Positions 43,758 through 52,554 of a stretch of 64,000 nucleotides of DNA are shown one piece after another. Position 1 is the stretch's first letter. Each line of letters starts with the position of its first letter. The stretch is taken from assembly GCA_902373515.1 (NCBI GenBank), contig CABKML010000007.1:1-64000 (forward strand), read 5' to 3'. The notes under the pieces were generated by a model. That model saw only the letters and a program-made list of their open reading frames with translations, was not told the DNA's origin and did no database searches. The DNA is from an uncultured Eubacteriales bacterium (GTDB lineage Bacteria > Bacillota > Clostridia > Saccharofermentanales > Fastidiosipilaceae). Both the position numbers and the translations under genes were made by a program.

Positions 43758-44654
43758 ATGAATATAAAAAAGTTTTTTCATAAGCAGGCAATTCAGGGCT
43801 TCAGCTTTATCCTGCCGGCAGTGCTGGTATTAATAATTTTGTTGGTGTATCCCGTAGTTATAAGTGTTTTTTATAGTTTTACTTCTAAACATCTGATTAA
43901 AAGCAATTATAGTTTTGTCGGCTTCAGCAATTACGTAAAAATTTTGAGTGATCCTAATTTTTATCATGCTTTCTTTGTTTCTTTGAAATGGGTGGTATTT
44001 TCGCTACTTGGACAAATATTATTCGGTTTTACAGCAGCTTTAGCTTTGAACAAAATAAAGTTCGGTCAAAGTGTATTCAGAACATTGCTTATTATTGCTT
44101 GGGCATTTCCTTCCATTGTTATAGCACTGGCTTGGAAATGGATATTAAATGGAGTATCGGGATTTTTACCTTCATTTCTGGTAAAAATAGGAATATGTTC
44201 TGTAACGCCGGAATTTCTCAGTGACGGAAGAACGGTTTTCTGGACCTTAGTATTTATCAATGTTTGGTTCGGTGCTCCGTTGATAATGGTCAATGTTTTG
44301 AGTGCATTGCAAACTGTACCTAAAGATCAATATGAAGCAGCTCAAATTGACGGTGCCAGTTCGTGGCAATCTTTTCTCTATATAACTTTTCCCCATATTA
44401 AGATGGTTGTAGGTTTATTAGTAGTATTACGAACGATTTGGGTATTTAACAATTTTGATATGATCTATTTGTTAACCGGCGGCGGCCCTGCCAAGCTGAC
44501 CGAAACCTTACCGATATATGCTTATAATGTCGGTTGGGGTTTGAAGCAATTAGGTAAGTCATCGGCAATTACAGTCTTATTGATGATCTTCCTCTTAATT
44601 GTATGTGCATTATATTTCAAATTGTTGGATAAATGGGAGAAGGAGGCAAAATAA
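43758..44654 (+). CDS. Sialic acid ABC transporter permease 1 (CUT1 family)
   Basis: Membrane permease of the MalF/UgpA type, 298 aa with six helices. It has the N-terminal family pattern (FILPAVLVLIILLVYPVVISVFYSF) and the EAA loop YEAAQIDGASSWQSFLYITFPHIK. I start at ATG 43758; a TTG six codons earlier is in frame. Its stop overlaps the next permease start by one base. Confidence 0.92.
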   Translation: MNIKKFFHKQAIQGFSFILPAVLVLIILLVYPVVISVFYSFTSKHLIKSNYSFVGFSNYVKILSDPNFYHAFFVSLKWVVFSLLGQILFGFTAALALNKIKFGQSVFRTLLIIAWAFPSIVIALAWKWILNGVSGFLPSFLVKIGICSVTPEFLSDGRTVFWTLVFINVWFGAPLIMVNVLSALQTVPKDQYEAAQIDGASSWQSFLYITFPHIKMVVGLLVVLRTIWVFNNFDMIYLLTGGGPAKLTETLPIYAYNVGWGLKQLGKSSAITVLLMIFLLIVCALYFKLLDKWEKEAK

Positions 44655-45499
44655 TGTCAGGTAATAAGCTTTTTCGACGTAATTGGTTAAACAAAAGTAT
44701 TTGCTATTTGTACTTGAGTATATTATCTATTTTTGCAGCATTTCCTTTGCTTTGGGTTGTATTATCTTCATTTAAAAGTAAAGGTGAAATTGCAGCCAAT
44801 CCTACGGCATTTTTTCCGCAAAAATTTTCTTTGGAATATTATTGGATAGTCTTAAAACAACTGAATTTTACCAATAATATAGTAAATAGTATTTTAGTTG
44901 CTTTATTTGCAACAATACTTGCAATGGCTATATCTTCTTTAGGTGCATATGGAATAGTTCGCTTTTACCCGCGGTTCGGTAAGGCTTTAACCAGAGTACT
45001 TATTACTACTTATATGTTTCCTCCGATTTTATTAGCTGTTCCTTATTCAGTTTTAGTGGGAAAGGTTGCTTTAACCAATTCTTCTATCGGTTTAATTATT
45101 GTGTATTTGTCATTTTCCGTACCATATGCGATTTGGCTTTTAGTCGGCTTTTTCCAAACGGTACCATTGGAAATTGAAGAAGCTGCCAGGGTTGACGGTG
45201 CAAGTAAAATAGGAGTTTTCTTTCAAGTTGTTTTACCTATTGTTTCACCCGGATTAGTTGCTGTGGCTGTATATACCTTTATTAACGCCTGGAATGAATT
45301 TTTGTATGCGTTAATTCTTATTAACAGCAGAAGCAAAATGACCGTATCTGTAGCTTTGAAGACTTTGGAAGGTCAAGAAGTTCTGGATTGGGGTGTAATG
45401 ATGGCGGCATCGACTTTAGTGGTTATTCCTTCAGTTATTTTCTTTATGTTAATTCAAAAGAGAATTGCCGGAGGTATGGCTCAAGGTGCAATTAAATAG
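44654..45499 (+). CDS. Sialic acid ABC transporter permease 2 (CUT1 family)
   Basis: MalG/UgpE-type permease, 281 aa, partner of the preceding gene. It shows the LYLSILSIFAAFPLLWVVLS first helix, SFKSKGEI and the EAA loop EIEEAARVDGASKIGVFFQVVLPIVSPGL. The start is ATG 44654 behind AGAAGGAGG; the stop/start overlap TAATG suggests coupled translation. Confidence 0.92.
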   Translation: MSGNKLFRRNWLNKSICYLYLSILSIFAAFPLLWVVLSSFKSKGEIAANPTAFFPQKFSLEYYWIVLKQLNFTNNIVNSILVALFATILAMAISSLGAYGIVRFYPRFGKALTRVLITTYMFPPILLAVPYSVLVGKVALTNSSIGLIIVYLSFSVPYAIWLLVGFFQTVPLEIEEAARVDGASKIGVFFQVVLPIVSPGLVAVAVYTFINAWNEFLYALILINSRSKMTVSVALKTLEGQEVLDWGVMMAASTLVVIPSVIFFMLIQKRIAGGMAQGAIK

Positions 45500-45527
45500 A
45501 AAAATAAAGTAAAAGGAGATATTAATA

Positions 45528-46634
45528 ATGATTAGATATGGTATTGTAGGCGTAGGCTATTTCGGAGCTGAATTGGGTCGCATTATGCAGGAACAGAATG
45601 ATACAGCTATTACGGCGGTATATGATCCGGAAAACGGTGAAAAAATTGCAGCAGAATTAAAATGTGCTGCTTGTAAATCTTTGGCTGATTTAGTCGAACG
45701 TCCGGATGTTGACTGTGTAATTGTGGCAACACCTAATTATTTGCATAAAGAGCCCGTAATTGAGGCGGCAAAACACGGTAAACATGTTTTTTGCGAAAAA
45801 CCGATTGCTTTATCTTACAGTGATTGTGATGAGATGGTTAAAGCCTGTGAGAAATATGGCGTAGTATTTATGGCCGGACATGTTATGAATTTCTTTCACG
45901 GCGTACGTGAGGCCAAAAGAATCATCAATAAAGGAGTAATCGGAAAAGTTCTTTATTGTCATAGTGCCAGAAATGGTTGGGAAGATGTGCAGGAAAGCAT
46001 TTCCTGGAAAAAAATTAGAGCTAAATCCGGCGGTCACTTATATCATCATATTCACGAATTGGATTGTGTTCAATTTATCATGGGCGGAACGCCTGAAACT
46101 GCTTATATGACCGGCGGTAATGTGGCCCATTGCGGTGAAGCTTTCGGTGATGAAGATGATATGTTATTTGTTAATTTGAAATTCAGTGATAATCGTTATG
46201 CTGTTTTGGAATGGGGTTCAGCTTTCCATTGGCCGGAACATTACGTTTTAATTCAAGGTACTAAAGGTGCTATCAAAATAGATATGTTAAATGCCGGATG
46301 TACATTAAAAGTTGATGGAAAAGAAAGTCATTTTCTGTTGCATGAATCGAAAGAAGAAGATGACGATAGAACCAGAATATATCACAGCACGGAGATGGAT
46401 GGAGCTATTCAATACGGCAAGCCCGGGAAAAAACCGCCCATGTGGTTGCACGGAATAATGGTGAACGAAATGAAATATCTCAATGAGATTATGCATGGAG
46501 CACAAGCAAGTGATGAGTTCAAACCTTTGTTAACCGGGGAAGCAGCTCGTGCTGCTATAGCAACTGCAGATGCTTGTACCATTTCAATTAAAGAAAATCG
46601 GGTCGTTAAATTAAGCGAAATAATCCATAAGTAA
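45528..46634 (+). CDS. Gfo/Idh/MocA-family oxidoreductase, NanOx-like candidate
   Basis: NAD(P)-dependent sugar oxidoreductase, 368 aa. The Rossmann start is RYGIVGVGYFGAELGRIM; the cofactor motif CEKPIALS is near residues 89-96 and the catalytic-domain segment KSGGHLYHHIHELD near 166-179. In Ruminococcus gnavus and other nan clusters a Gfo/Idh enzyme (NanOx, YjhC) converts 2,7-anhydro-Neu5Ac to Neu5Ac through an oxidised intermediate. The same position, between the transporter and nanE-nanA, suggests this role here. A generic sugar dehydrogenase is the alternative. Confidence 0.83.
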   Translation: MIRYGIVGVGYFGAELGRIMQEQNDTAITAVYDPENGEKIAAELKCAACKSLADLVERPDVDCVIVATPNYLHKEPVIEAAKHGKHVFCEKPIALSYSDCDEMVKACEKYGVVFMAGHVMNFFHGVREAKRIINKGVIGKVLYCHSARNGWEDVQESISWKKIRAKSGGHLYHHIHELDCVQFIMGGTPETAYMTGGNVAHCGEAFGDEDDMLFVNLKFSDNRYAVLEWGSAFHWPEHYVLIQGTKGAIKIDMLNAGCTLKVDGKESHFLLHESKEEDDDRTRIYHSTEMDGAIQYGKPGKKPPMWLHGIMVNEMKYLNEIMHGAQASDEFKPLLTGEAARAAIATADACTISIKENRVVKLSEIIHK

Positions 46635-46656
46635 TGAAAATATAGAGGTAAGTGGT

Positions 46657-47306
46657 ATGAAAACGTTCAAACGAACATTGATATTGCTGATGAGCGGCAT
46701 TTTCTTTGCAACTTCGACGATTTTAGCTGCAGATGATAACAAACTTATAAAACGGGAATCTGAAAATTTTTCAATTACGTTGGCTGAAAATGTAACTGTT
46801 ACCGGAGGCAAAGTTGTTGATGTAACAAAAAACAATCATGCAGATGAGATTATGAACTTGCAGGAAGCAACAATTGTCATATCATTTACCTCCGATTTTA
46901 ATAATCCGGTACAGTCTTTATTAAGCGTCGGCAATGCAACGCCGGGTAATCAGGATCGACATAACGGAAAAGTTAATAAAGCAACAGTATATACGGTAGA
47001 CGTAATGGAAAAATATTAATAGGGTTAATTGAAACTACGGCTCGGACCGGAGAAGATAAATATAAAATCAATTGGAAATATAGCTATAGATTGGATTTAC
47101 CTAAATTCGGATTCTCTTATTCCTGCTTGACTGAATTACCTATGGGAGATTTGGGAATACTTTATGAAAAATATGATTCATGGTCACGTTCCGAATTGCA
47201 TCTTTCAGATACGTTGCGCTATGAAACTTATACACTCAGTGAATTGACAGAAAAAATAATTAGGAGGGAAATATGCCTAATATTTGGACAAAAGATAATT
47301 TTATAA
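46657..47306 (+). pseudogene. Remnant of a secreted sialidase (internal deletion and frameshift)
   Basis: Two frames hold parts of one lost gene. 46657-47019 (120 aa) begins with a signal peptide (KTFKRTLILLMSGIFFATS, cleavage near STILA) and continues like the N-terminal lectin-type domain of sialidases (EATIVISFTSDFNNPVQSLL, SVGNATPG). From about 46980 a shifted frame reads RYGRRNGKILIGLIE, INWKYSYRLDLPKFG, YSCLTELPMGDLGILYEKYD and WSRSELHLSDTLRYETYTL, the typical end of a bacterial sialidase propeller. Roughly 300 or more residues between them, including most catalytic residues, are missing. The C-terminal frame runs on past the nanE start to 47306. It sits exactly where nan operons carry nanH. 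Confidence 0.8.
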
Positions 47307-47977
47307 AACAGGTTGCAGGCGGACTTATTGTTTCGTGTCAGGCTTTAGAAAAGGAGCCTTTATATGAAGCGAAATTCAGCTTGATGCCTTACATGGCCAA
47401 GGCTGCTATAGCCGGCGGGGCTGTAGGTATAAGAGCAAATAGCGTCAGAGACATTAAAGCTATTCAAGCGATAACGGATTTACCTATTATAGGCATCATT
47501 AAGCGCGATTATTTGCCGGAAGAACCGTATATAACTCCGACAATGAAAGAAGTGGATGAACTGGCAGCTTGCCATATTGCCGTAATTGCTATTGATGCTA
47601 CCGGGAGAAAAAGGCATGACGGCTTGGAGATCGGTGATTTTATTCGAGCAATTAAGAAAAAATATCCTAATCAGCTGTTAATGGCAGATATAAGTACTTT
47701 TTCGGAAGCTGAAAATGCAGTTGCAGCCGGAATCGATTTTGTCGGAACCACATTATCAGGTTATACGGACTATAGCCCCAAATTGGACGGTCCGGATTTT
47801 GCTTTGCTGGAACAATTAACTGCTGCTGATTATCCTGTTATAGCTGAAGGAAGAATACATACACCGGAACAGTTAAAAAGTGTATATAAATTAGGAATAA
47901 TCGCGGCTGTTGTCGGTGGAGCAATTACCAGACCCCAAGAAATAACGCAGCGTTTTGTGAAAGCTATTAAATATTGA
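47273..47977 (+). CDS. nanE: N-acetylmannosamine-6-phosphate 2-epimerase
   Basis: Converts ManNAc-6-P to GlcNAc-6-P in sialic acid breakdown. The 234-aa TIM barrel shows [16 protein letters not shown] near residue 15, [42 protein letters not shown] and [11 protein letters not shown], all NanE landmarks. The start is ATG 47273 behind TTAGGAGGG, inside the dying sialidase frame. Downstream nanA follows after 27 bases. Confidence 0.95.
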   Translation: MPNIWTKDNFIKQVAGGLIVSCQALEKEPLYEAKFSLMPYMAKAAIAGGAVGIRANSVRDIKAIQAITDLPIIGIIKRDYLPEEPYITPTMKEVDELAACHIAVIAIDATGRKRHDGLEIGDFIRAIKKKYPNQLLMADISTFSEAENAVAAGIDFVGTTLSGYTDYSPKLDGPDFALLEQLTAADYPVIAEGRIHTPEQLKSVYKLGIIAAVVGGAITRPQEITQRFVKAIKY

Positions 47978-48004
47978 TTATTTATAAATTTGAAGGAGAT
48001 AGTT

Positions 48005-48931
48005 ATGCGTAATTTAAAAAAATATCAAGGTGTATTACCGGCATTTTATGCTTGTTATGATGACAATGGAGAAATTTCTGCCGCTCGTGTCCGGGAATTG
48101 GTCAGATATTTTATTGCTAAAGGTGTTAAAGGCATCTATGTTAACGGTTCATCCGGCGAATGTATATATCAAAGTGTACAGGACCGTAAAACTGTAATAG
48201 AGGCTGTTATGGCGGAAGCCAAAGGTAAATTGACGGTTATTAATCATGTAGCTTGTAATAATACAAAAGACAGTATGGAATTAGCTGCACATTCTCAAGC
48301 ACTGGAAGTTGATGCTATTGCAGCTATACCACCAATTTATTTTAAGTTACCGGAAGCTGCTATTGCCGCTTATTGGAATTCTATCAGTTCTGCCGCTCCT
48401 GATACAGATTTTATTATTTACAATATTCCTCAACTTGCAGGAGTAGCATTAACTAATAATTTGTATGCTGTTATGCGGAAAAATCCTCGTGTTATCGGCG
48501 TGAAAAATTCTTCTATGCCTGTACAGGATATTCAAATGTTCAACTTGGCAGGCGGAGAAAATTATATTGTTTTTAACGGCCCGGATGAACAATATTTAGG
48601 CGGTAGAGTTATGGGAGCCAAAGCCGGTATCGGAGGAACATATGCTGTTATGCCGGAATTATTTTTGCAGTTGGAGAAATGTATAGAAGAACAAAATTTG
48701 ACAACTGCAGCAAAAATACAATATGCGATCAACGATATTATTTATAAAATGGTTTCAGGTAAATCCAATATGTATGCTGTAGCTAAAGAAATATTAAGGA
48801 TCAACGAGGGAATAAATATCGGCTCAGTTAGAGAGCCGTTAACAGCTTTATTGCCGGAGGAAAAATATATAGCTGAAGAAGCTGCAGAAATGATTAATTG
48901 TGCCAGAACGAAATATGTCAAGGAGAATTGA
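48005..48931 (+). CDS. nanA: N-acetylneuraminate lyase (dihydrodipicolinate synthase superfamily)
   Basis: Aldolase that splits Neu5Ac into ManNAc and pyruvate. The 308-aa TIM barrel has the substrate loop YVNGSSGECIYQS near residue 43, AIPPIYFKLP, the Tyr motif IIYNIPQLAGV near 137 and the Schiff-base Lys in VIGVKNSSMP near 165. GSSGE instead of DapA's GTTGE fits lyases of the NanA group. The start is ATG 48005 behind AAGGAGA. nanE, nanA, yhcH and the kinase gene form the catabolic part of the operon. Confidence 0.94.
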   Translation: MRNLKKYQGVLPAFYACYDDNGEISAARVRELVRYFIAKGVKGIYVNGSSGECIYQSVQDRKTVIEAVMAEAKGKLTVINHVACNNTKDSMELAAHSQALEVDAIAAIPPIYFKLPEAAIAAYWNSISSAAPDTDFIIYNIPQLAGVALTNNLYAVMRKNPRVIGVKNSSMPVQDIQMFNLAGGENYIVFNGPDEQYLGGRVMGAKAGIGGTYAVMPELFLQLEKCIEEQNLTTAAKIQYAINDIIYKMVSGKSNMYAVAKEILRINEGINIGSVREPLTALLPEEKYIAEEAAEMINCARTKYVKEN

Positions 48932-48933
48932 TT

Positions 48934-49389
48934 ATGATTGTTACTGAAAGAAATAATTTTCGTCGTTATCAAAATTTAAATCCTTATTTCCCTCAAGTTT
49001 GTGATTTTCTGGAATCTACCGATTTGCTGTCATTAGCTGAAGGGCGATACGAGATTGCCGGAAATAATGTTTATGCTAATGTTATGAGCTATATTTCGGA
49101 CGGTATTGCCGGTTCCGGTAAATTTGAAACACATGATAATTACCTGGATATTCACTTGGTAATACAAGGTAAGGATAAAATAGCTGTAGCAGTTCCGCGT
49201 AAGGCTAAATTAATTCAGGAATATGATAAAAATGCCGATATTGCTTTTTATCAAAGTGAAGAATTTCAAGTGATTGATTTGAATGAATTTAATTTATTGG
49301 TGGCTTTTAAAGAAGATTTTCATCAGCCTAAAATCAGGGTGAATGATGAACCGGTCAAAAAGATGGTTATAAAAGTTAAAGTTGAGTAA
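48934..49389 (+). CDS. yhcH: YhcH/YjgK/YiaL family protein (probable sialic acid anomerase, NanQ-like)
   Basis: A 151-aa cupin-fold protein. ETHDNYLDIHLVIQGKDKI (about residues 65-83), IAFYQSEEF and LVAFKEDFHQPKI match the family. The Escherichia coli member YhcH (NanQ) speeds Neu5Ac anomer conversion, supplying the form that NanA uses. The start is ATG 48934 behind AAGGAG; the gene follows nanA by two bases. Family assignment is strong, the anomerase role is by homology and context. Confidence 0.88.
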   Translation: MIVTERNNFRRYQNLNPYFPQVCDFLESTDLLSLAEGRYEIAGNNVYANVMSYISDGIAGSGKFETHDNYLDIHLVIQGKDKIAVAVPRKAKLIQEYDKNADIAFYQSEEFQVIDLNEFNLLVAFKEDFHQPKIRVNDEPVKKMVIKVKVE

Positions 49390-49403
49390 TACAAGGAGCG
49401 GGT

Positions 49404-50288
49404 ATGCAAATTTTAGCTATAGATATCGGCGGTACGAAAATTAAATGCGATCTTTACAATGAGTTCGGTTATTGCCTGAATAAATATTCAGAATATTCTA
49501 CGGAAATTAATATGTCTTTGAAAACAAACAATATTTCCGAGCAAGTATTAAATATAGTAGATTTGTATACAAATTCTGTAAGTGTTGACGGTGTGGCAAT
49601 AGCAACTGCCGGTGTCGTGGATTCTATTACCGGACGGATTTTATATTCAGGTTATACTATTCCTCAATATACCGGCACGGATTTATGCAGGACGATTAAT
49701 AATAAGTATCCTCAAATCCCGGTTGCTGTTGAAAATGATGTAAACTGTGCTGCGTTGGGTGAGAAATGGCTTGGAGTTGCAAAAGATGTTTCTAATTTCG
49801 CCTTAATTACTGTTGGAACCGGAATAGGGGGAGCTATAGTTCTGAACGGTCAATTATTGCGCGGATTTTCCAATACTGCCGGTGAAGTAGGCTATATTCC
49901 TATCGGTGATAGCGATTGGCAAAGTCAAGCATCAACTACAAGCCTTTTGCAGTCATATAGTGACAAGTGTAATAAGACGGTTCTATCCGGATATGAATTT
50001 TTTGCAGACATAGCAGCCGATAAAAAAGAAGCAAAAGAATGTTTGCATGTTTTCATTGTTAATTTAGTTAAAGGATTGCTATGCATTAGTTATATTTGTA
50101 ATCCTGAAATGTTGGTATTAGGCGGCGGAATAATGGAAAACAAATTATTGCTGCCGCTGATACAAGCTGAATTTTCTAAGCATGTAGTTGATTATAAATT
50201 ATTTTCACCTAAAAAGATTGTTGCAGCCGAATTAGGTAATTCCGCCGGCAGATTAGGAGCAGTTTATAATTTTCTCCGTAGATGCTAG
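49404..50288 (+). CDS. nanK: ROK-family sugar kinase, probable N-acetylmannosamine kinase
   Basis: Phosphorylates ManNAc to ManNAc-6-P, the substrate of NanE. The 294-aa protein has phosphate-1 motif AIDIGGTKIKCDLY, GVAIATAGVVDS, catalytic Asp in AVENDVNCAALGEKWLG, GTGIGGAIVLNG and the family Glu in GEVGYI. The usual ROK zinc motif (CxCGxxGCxE) is absent: the sequence goes from GYIPIGDSDWQ straight to STTSLLQ. Some ROK kinases lack it, so activity is still likely. As last gene of the nan operon it is assigned NanK by context. Confidence 0.86.
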   Translation: MQILAIDIGGTKIKCDLYNEFGYCLNKYSEYSTEINMSLKTNNISEQVLNIVDLYTNSVSVDGVAIATAGVVDSITGRILYSGYTIPQYTGTDLCRTINNKYPQIPVAVENDVNCAALGEKWLGVAKDVSNFALITVGTGIGGAIVLNGQLLRGFSNTAGEVGYIPIGDSDWQSQASTTSLLQSYSDKCNKTVLSGYEFFADIAADKKEAKECLHVFIVNLVKGLLCISYICNPEMLVLGGGIMENKLLLPLIQAEFSKHVVDYKLFSPKKIVAAELGNSAGRLGAVYNFLRRC

Positions 50289-50300
50289 TCGAGATGCTCC

Positions 50301-52541
50301 TTATCTTTCTGGCAGAGACAGCATTTGCCGCATCCTACCGCAAGCTGTGACCATGTTTTTCAGACTCGGGGCAAGCTCCTTGTAAGTCCTTGTTTTCAAG
50401 CCGCAGTCGGGAGCCACCCAAAGTGCGGCAGCCGGTATAACTGCTAAGCGCTGCTTAATTGCTGTTAAAAATTCTGCGACAGAAGGGATACATTCCGAAT
50501 GCACGTCATAAACGCCGAGACTGAGAGCGGCATTTAACTGCAAAAACGCCGGATTTTGCAGACAGCTTTGGGAAGTACGGCTTGCTTCCAATAAAATTAC
50601 GTCAGCGTCCAACTTATCCAGCCAAGGTATTATATCGGTGTAATCGCTATAACAGATATGAGTTTGAATCATAGTTTCCGGTCGGCAGGAATTATGCAGG
50701 AACTGAAAAGCATTGACGGCGGTTTCCAAGTAAGCGGCCTGATCGGCTTTGCGCAAAGGTAATTTTTCTCTCAGGGCCGGTTCATCAATTTGAATAATTT
50801 TGCTACCTGATTTTTCTAAAGCCGTAACTTCATTTTTTAAGGCAGCCGCCAGTTGGAGAATGCTGTTTTGCGCCGGAATATCTTCTCTATTAAAAGACCA
50901 ATTCACAATCGTTGTCGGACCGGTTAGAACAGCTTTTACCGGTTTGGTCGTTAAAGACTGCGCGTATTTTATCCATTTGACGGTCATAGGTTGCCGGTAT
51001 TTAATGTCGTCGACAATAATCGGCGGTTTAACACAACGACTGCCGTATGATTGAATCCAGGCGTTTTGCGTTACGACAAAGCCGCTCAGTTGTTGAGCGA
51101 AAAATTCTACCATATCGTTACGCTCAAATTCCCCGTGTACTAAAACATCCAAGCCTATTTCTTCCTGGAAACGGATACACTTTTTAATCTCAGCGTAATT
51201 AAATTTTTCATAGTCACAGAGCTTAAGCAGCTGCTTGTTGTAGCGGCGGCGATTTTGTCTTACAGCTTGACTTTGGGGAAAGGAGCCGATTGTCGTGGTC
51301 GGCAGAAGCGGTAAATTTAAGCATTGCTGCTGTAATTTCGCCCTTTGTTCGTAAGTTGCTTTGGTCTGCAGAGGCAAAAGTTTCACTTGATTTTTCGCAG
51401 TGTTGACAGTCGGAGTGACAGCTGTGCTGTCTGCGGCCGGATCAGCGGTAGCCAGTTCCTTTAATAGCAATAGTTCCCGGATTTTTTCTTCGCCGAAGGC
51501 CAATTTTTCTTTTAGCGCCGGCGGCAGATTTTTTTCGCCTGTCAGACTGTAAGGTACATGTTGCAAAGAGCAGGAACTTTGGAGGACGAGGTTGATACCC
51601 TGTAATTGCAAGTTTTTAATTAAATTTAAGCTGGTAGTATAAGAGTTACGCCAAACATTTCTGCCGTTTACAATTCCGGCAAATAATATTTTGTCGGTCG
51701 GAAAAGGAGTGGAACTTACAAGCTGCAGAGTTTTTTCGCCCTCGACGAAATCTAAGCCCAAAGCGTCAAAGTCAAGCTTTATCAGGTCGTCATAACAATC
51801 ACGAACGTCACCGAAATAAGTTTGCAGCAGTATTTGCAACTTTCCTTTCCCGGCCAACAGTTCAGAATAAAGCTTTTTTAATAAATTCAGATCTTCCTGC
51901 TGCAAGTCTAAGGTCAAGGCCGGTTCGTCCAATTGTAATAACTCGACTTTCTCCTGTTGACAGCAACGGAAAAATTCAAGATAAGCCCTGATTAAGGCGG
52001 GAACGTAGGTAGCGGGACCTTTAGAGCCGTTATATGCAGATAATTTCAATAAGGTGAAAGGCCCGAGCAGTAAAAGCTTTTTCTTTAGTTGATAGGAAGC
52101 TGTTTCCCGATATTGTGCCAGCGGAGTTTGACTTACAAGTTTGATATCGCAATCGTCGGAAAATTCCGGAACTATATAGTGGTAATTGGTGTTAAACCAT
52201 TTTTTCATAGCTAAAGGAGCGACAGTTCCTTTTTCATCCCGATAACCGCGTGCCAAAGCAAAATAAGTATCAAGGGCGGATAAGCCGAGACGGCGATAAC
52301 GGGTAGGAATAATATTAAACAAGCAGGCGGTATCCAATACGGTATCGTATAGGGAAAAATCATTAATTGTCAAATAATCCAAAGAGCCGTCAACTTGATT
52401 CTGCCAATGTACCTGTCTTAAGGTGGCAGCTTCCTTTTCTAAAGTGGCAGCAGAAATTTCTTTACGCCAATATTTTTCCAACAAATATTTTAATTCACGC
52501 TCTTTACCGATATGAGGATAGGCGACAATAGAAGTTTGCAT
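50301..52541 (-). CDS. metE: Cobalamin-independent methionine synthase MetE
   Basis: Transfers a methyl group from methyltetrahydrofolate-(Glu)n to homocysteine to make methionine, in the cytoplasm. Both halves are present in 746 aa: an N-terminal barrel (AYPHIGKERELKYLLEKYW) and a catalytic barrel starting LLPTTTIGSFPQS, with zinc ligands His and Cys in IQTHICYSD, Glu, and Cys in WVAPDCGLKTR. The start is the ATG at 52541, with AAGGTGG five bases ahead; a GTG three codons upstream lies in that ribosome site. It is downstream of and co-transcribed with an NhaC-family transporter gene. Confidence 0.94.
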   Translation of the reverse strand: MQTSIVAYPHIGKERELKYLLEKYWRKEISAATLEKEAATLRQVHWQNQVDGSLDYLTINDFSLYDTVLDTACLFNIIPTRYRRLGLSALDTYFALARGYRDEKGTVAPLAMKKWFNTNYHYIVPEFSDDCDIKLVSQTPLAQYRETASYQLKKKLLLLGPFTLLKLSAYNGSKGPATYVPALIRAYLEFFRCCQQEKVELLQLDEPALTLDLQQEDLNLLKKLYSELLAGKGKLQILLQTYFGDVRDCYDDLIKLDFDALGLDFVEGEKTLQLVSSTPFPTDKILFAGIVNGRNVWRNSYTTSLNLIKNLQLQGINLVLQSSCSLQHVPYSLTGEKNLPPALKEKLAFGEEKIRELLLLKELATADPAADSTAVTPTVNTAKNQVKLLPLQTKATYEQRAKLQQQCLNLPLLPTTTIGSFPQSQAVRQNRRRYNKQLLKLCDYEKFNYAEIKKCIRFQEEIGLDVLVHGEFERNDMVEFFAQQLSGFVVTQNAWIQSYGSRCVKPPIIVDDIKYRQPMTVKWIKYAQSLTTKPVKAVLTGPTTIVNWSFNREDIPAQNSILQLAAALKNEVTALEKSGSKIIQIDEPALREKLPLRKADQAAYLETAVNAFQFLHNSCRPETMIQTHICYSDYTDIIPWLDKLDADVILLEASRTSQSCLQNPAFLQLNAALSLGVYDVHSECIPSVAEFLTAIKQRLAVIPAAALWVAPDCGLKTRTYKELAPSLKNMVTACGRMRQMLSLPER

Positions 52542-52554
52542 TTTGACCACCTTA

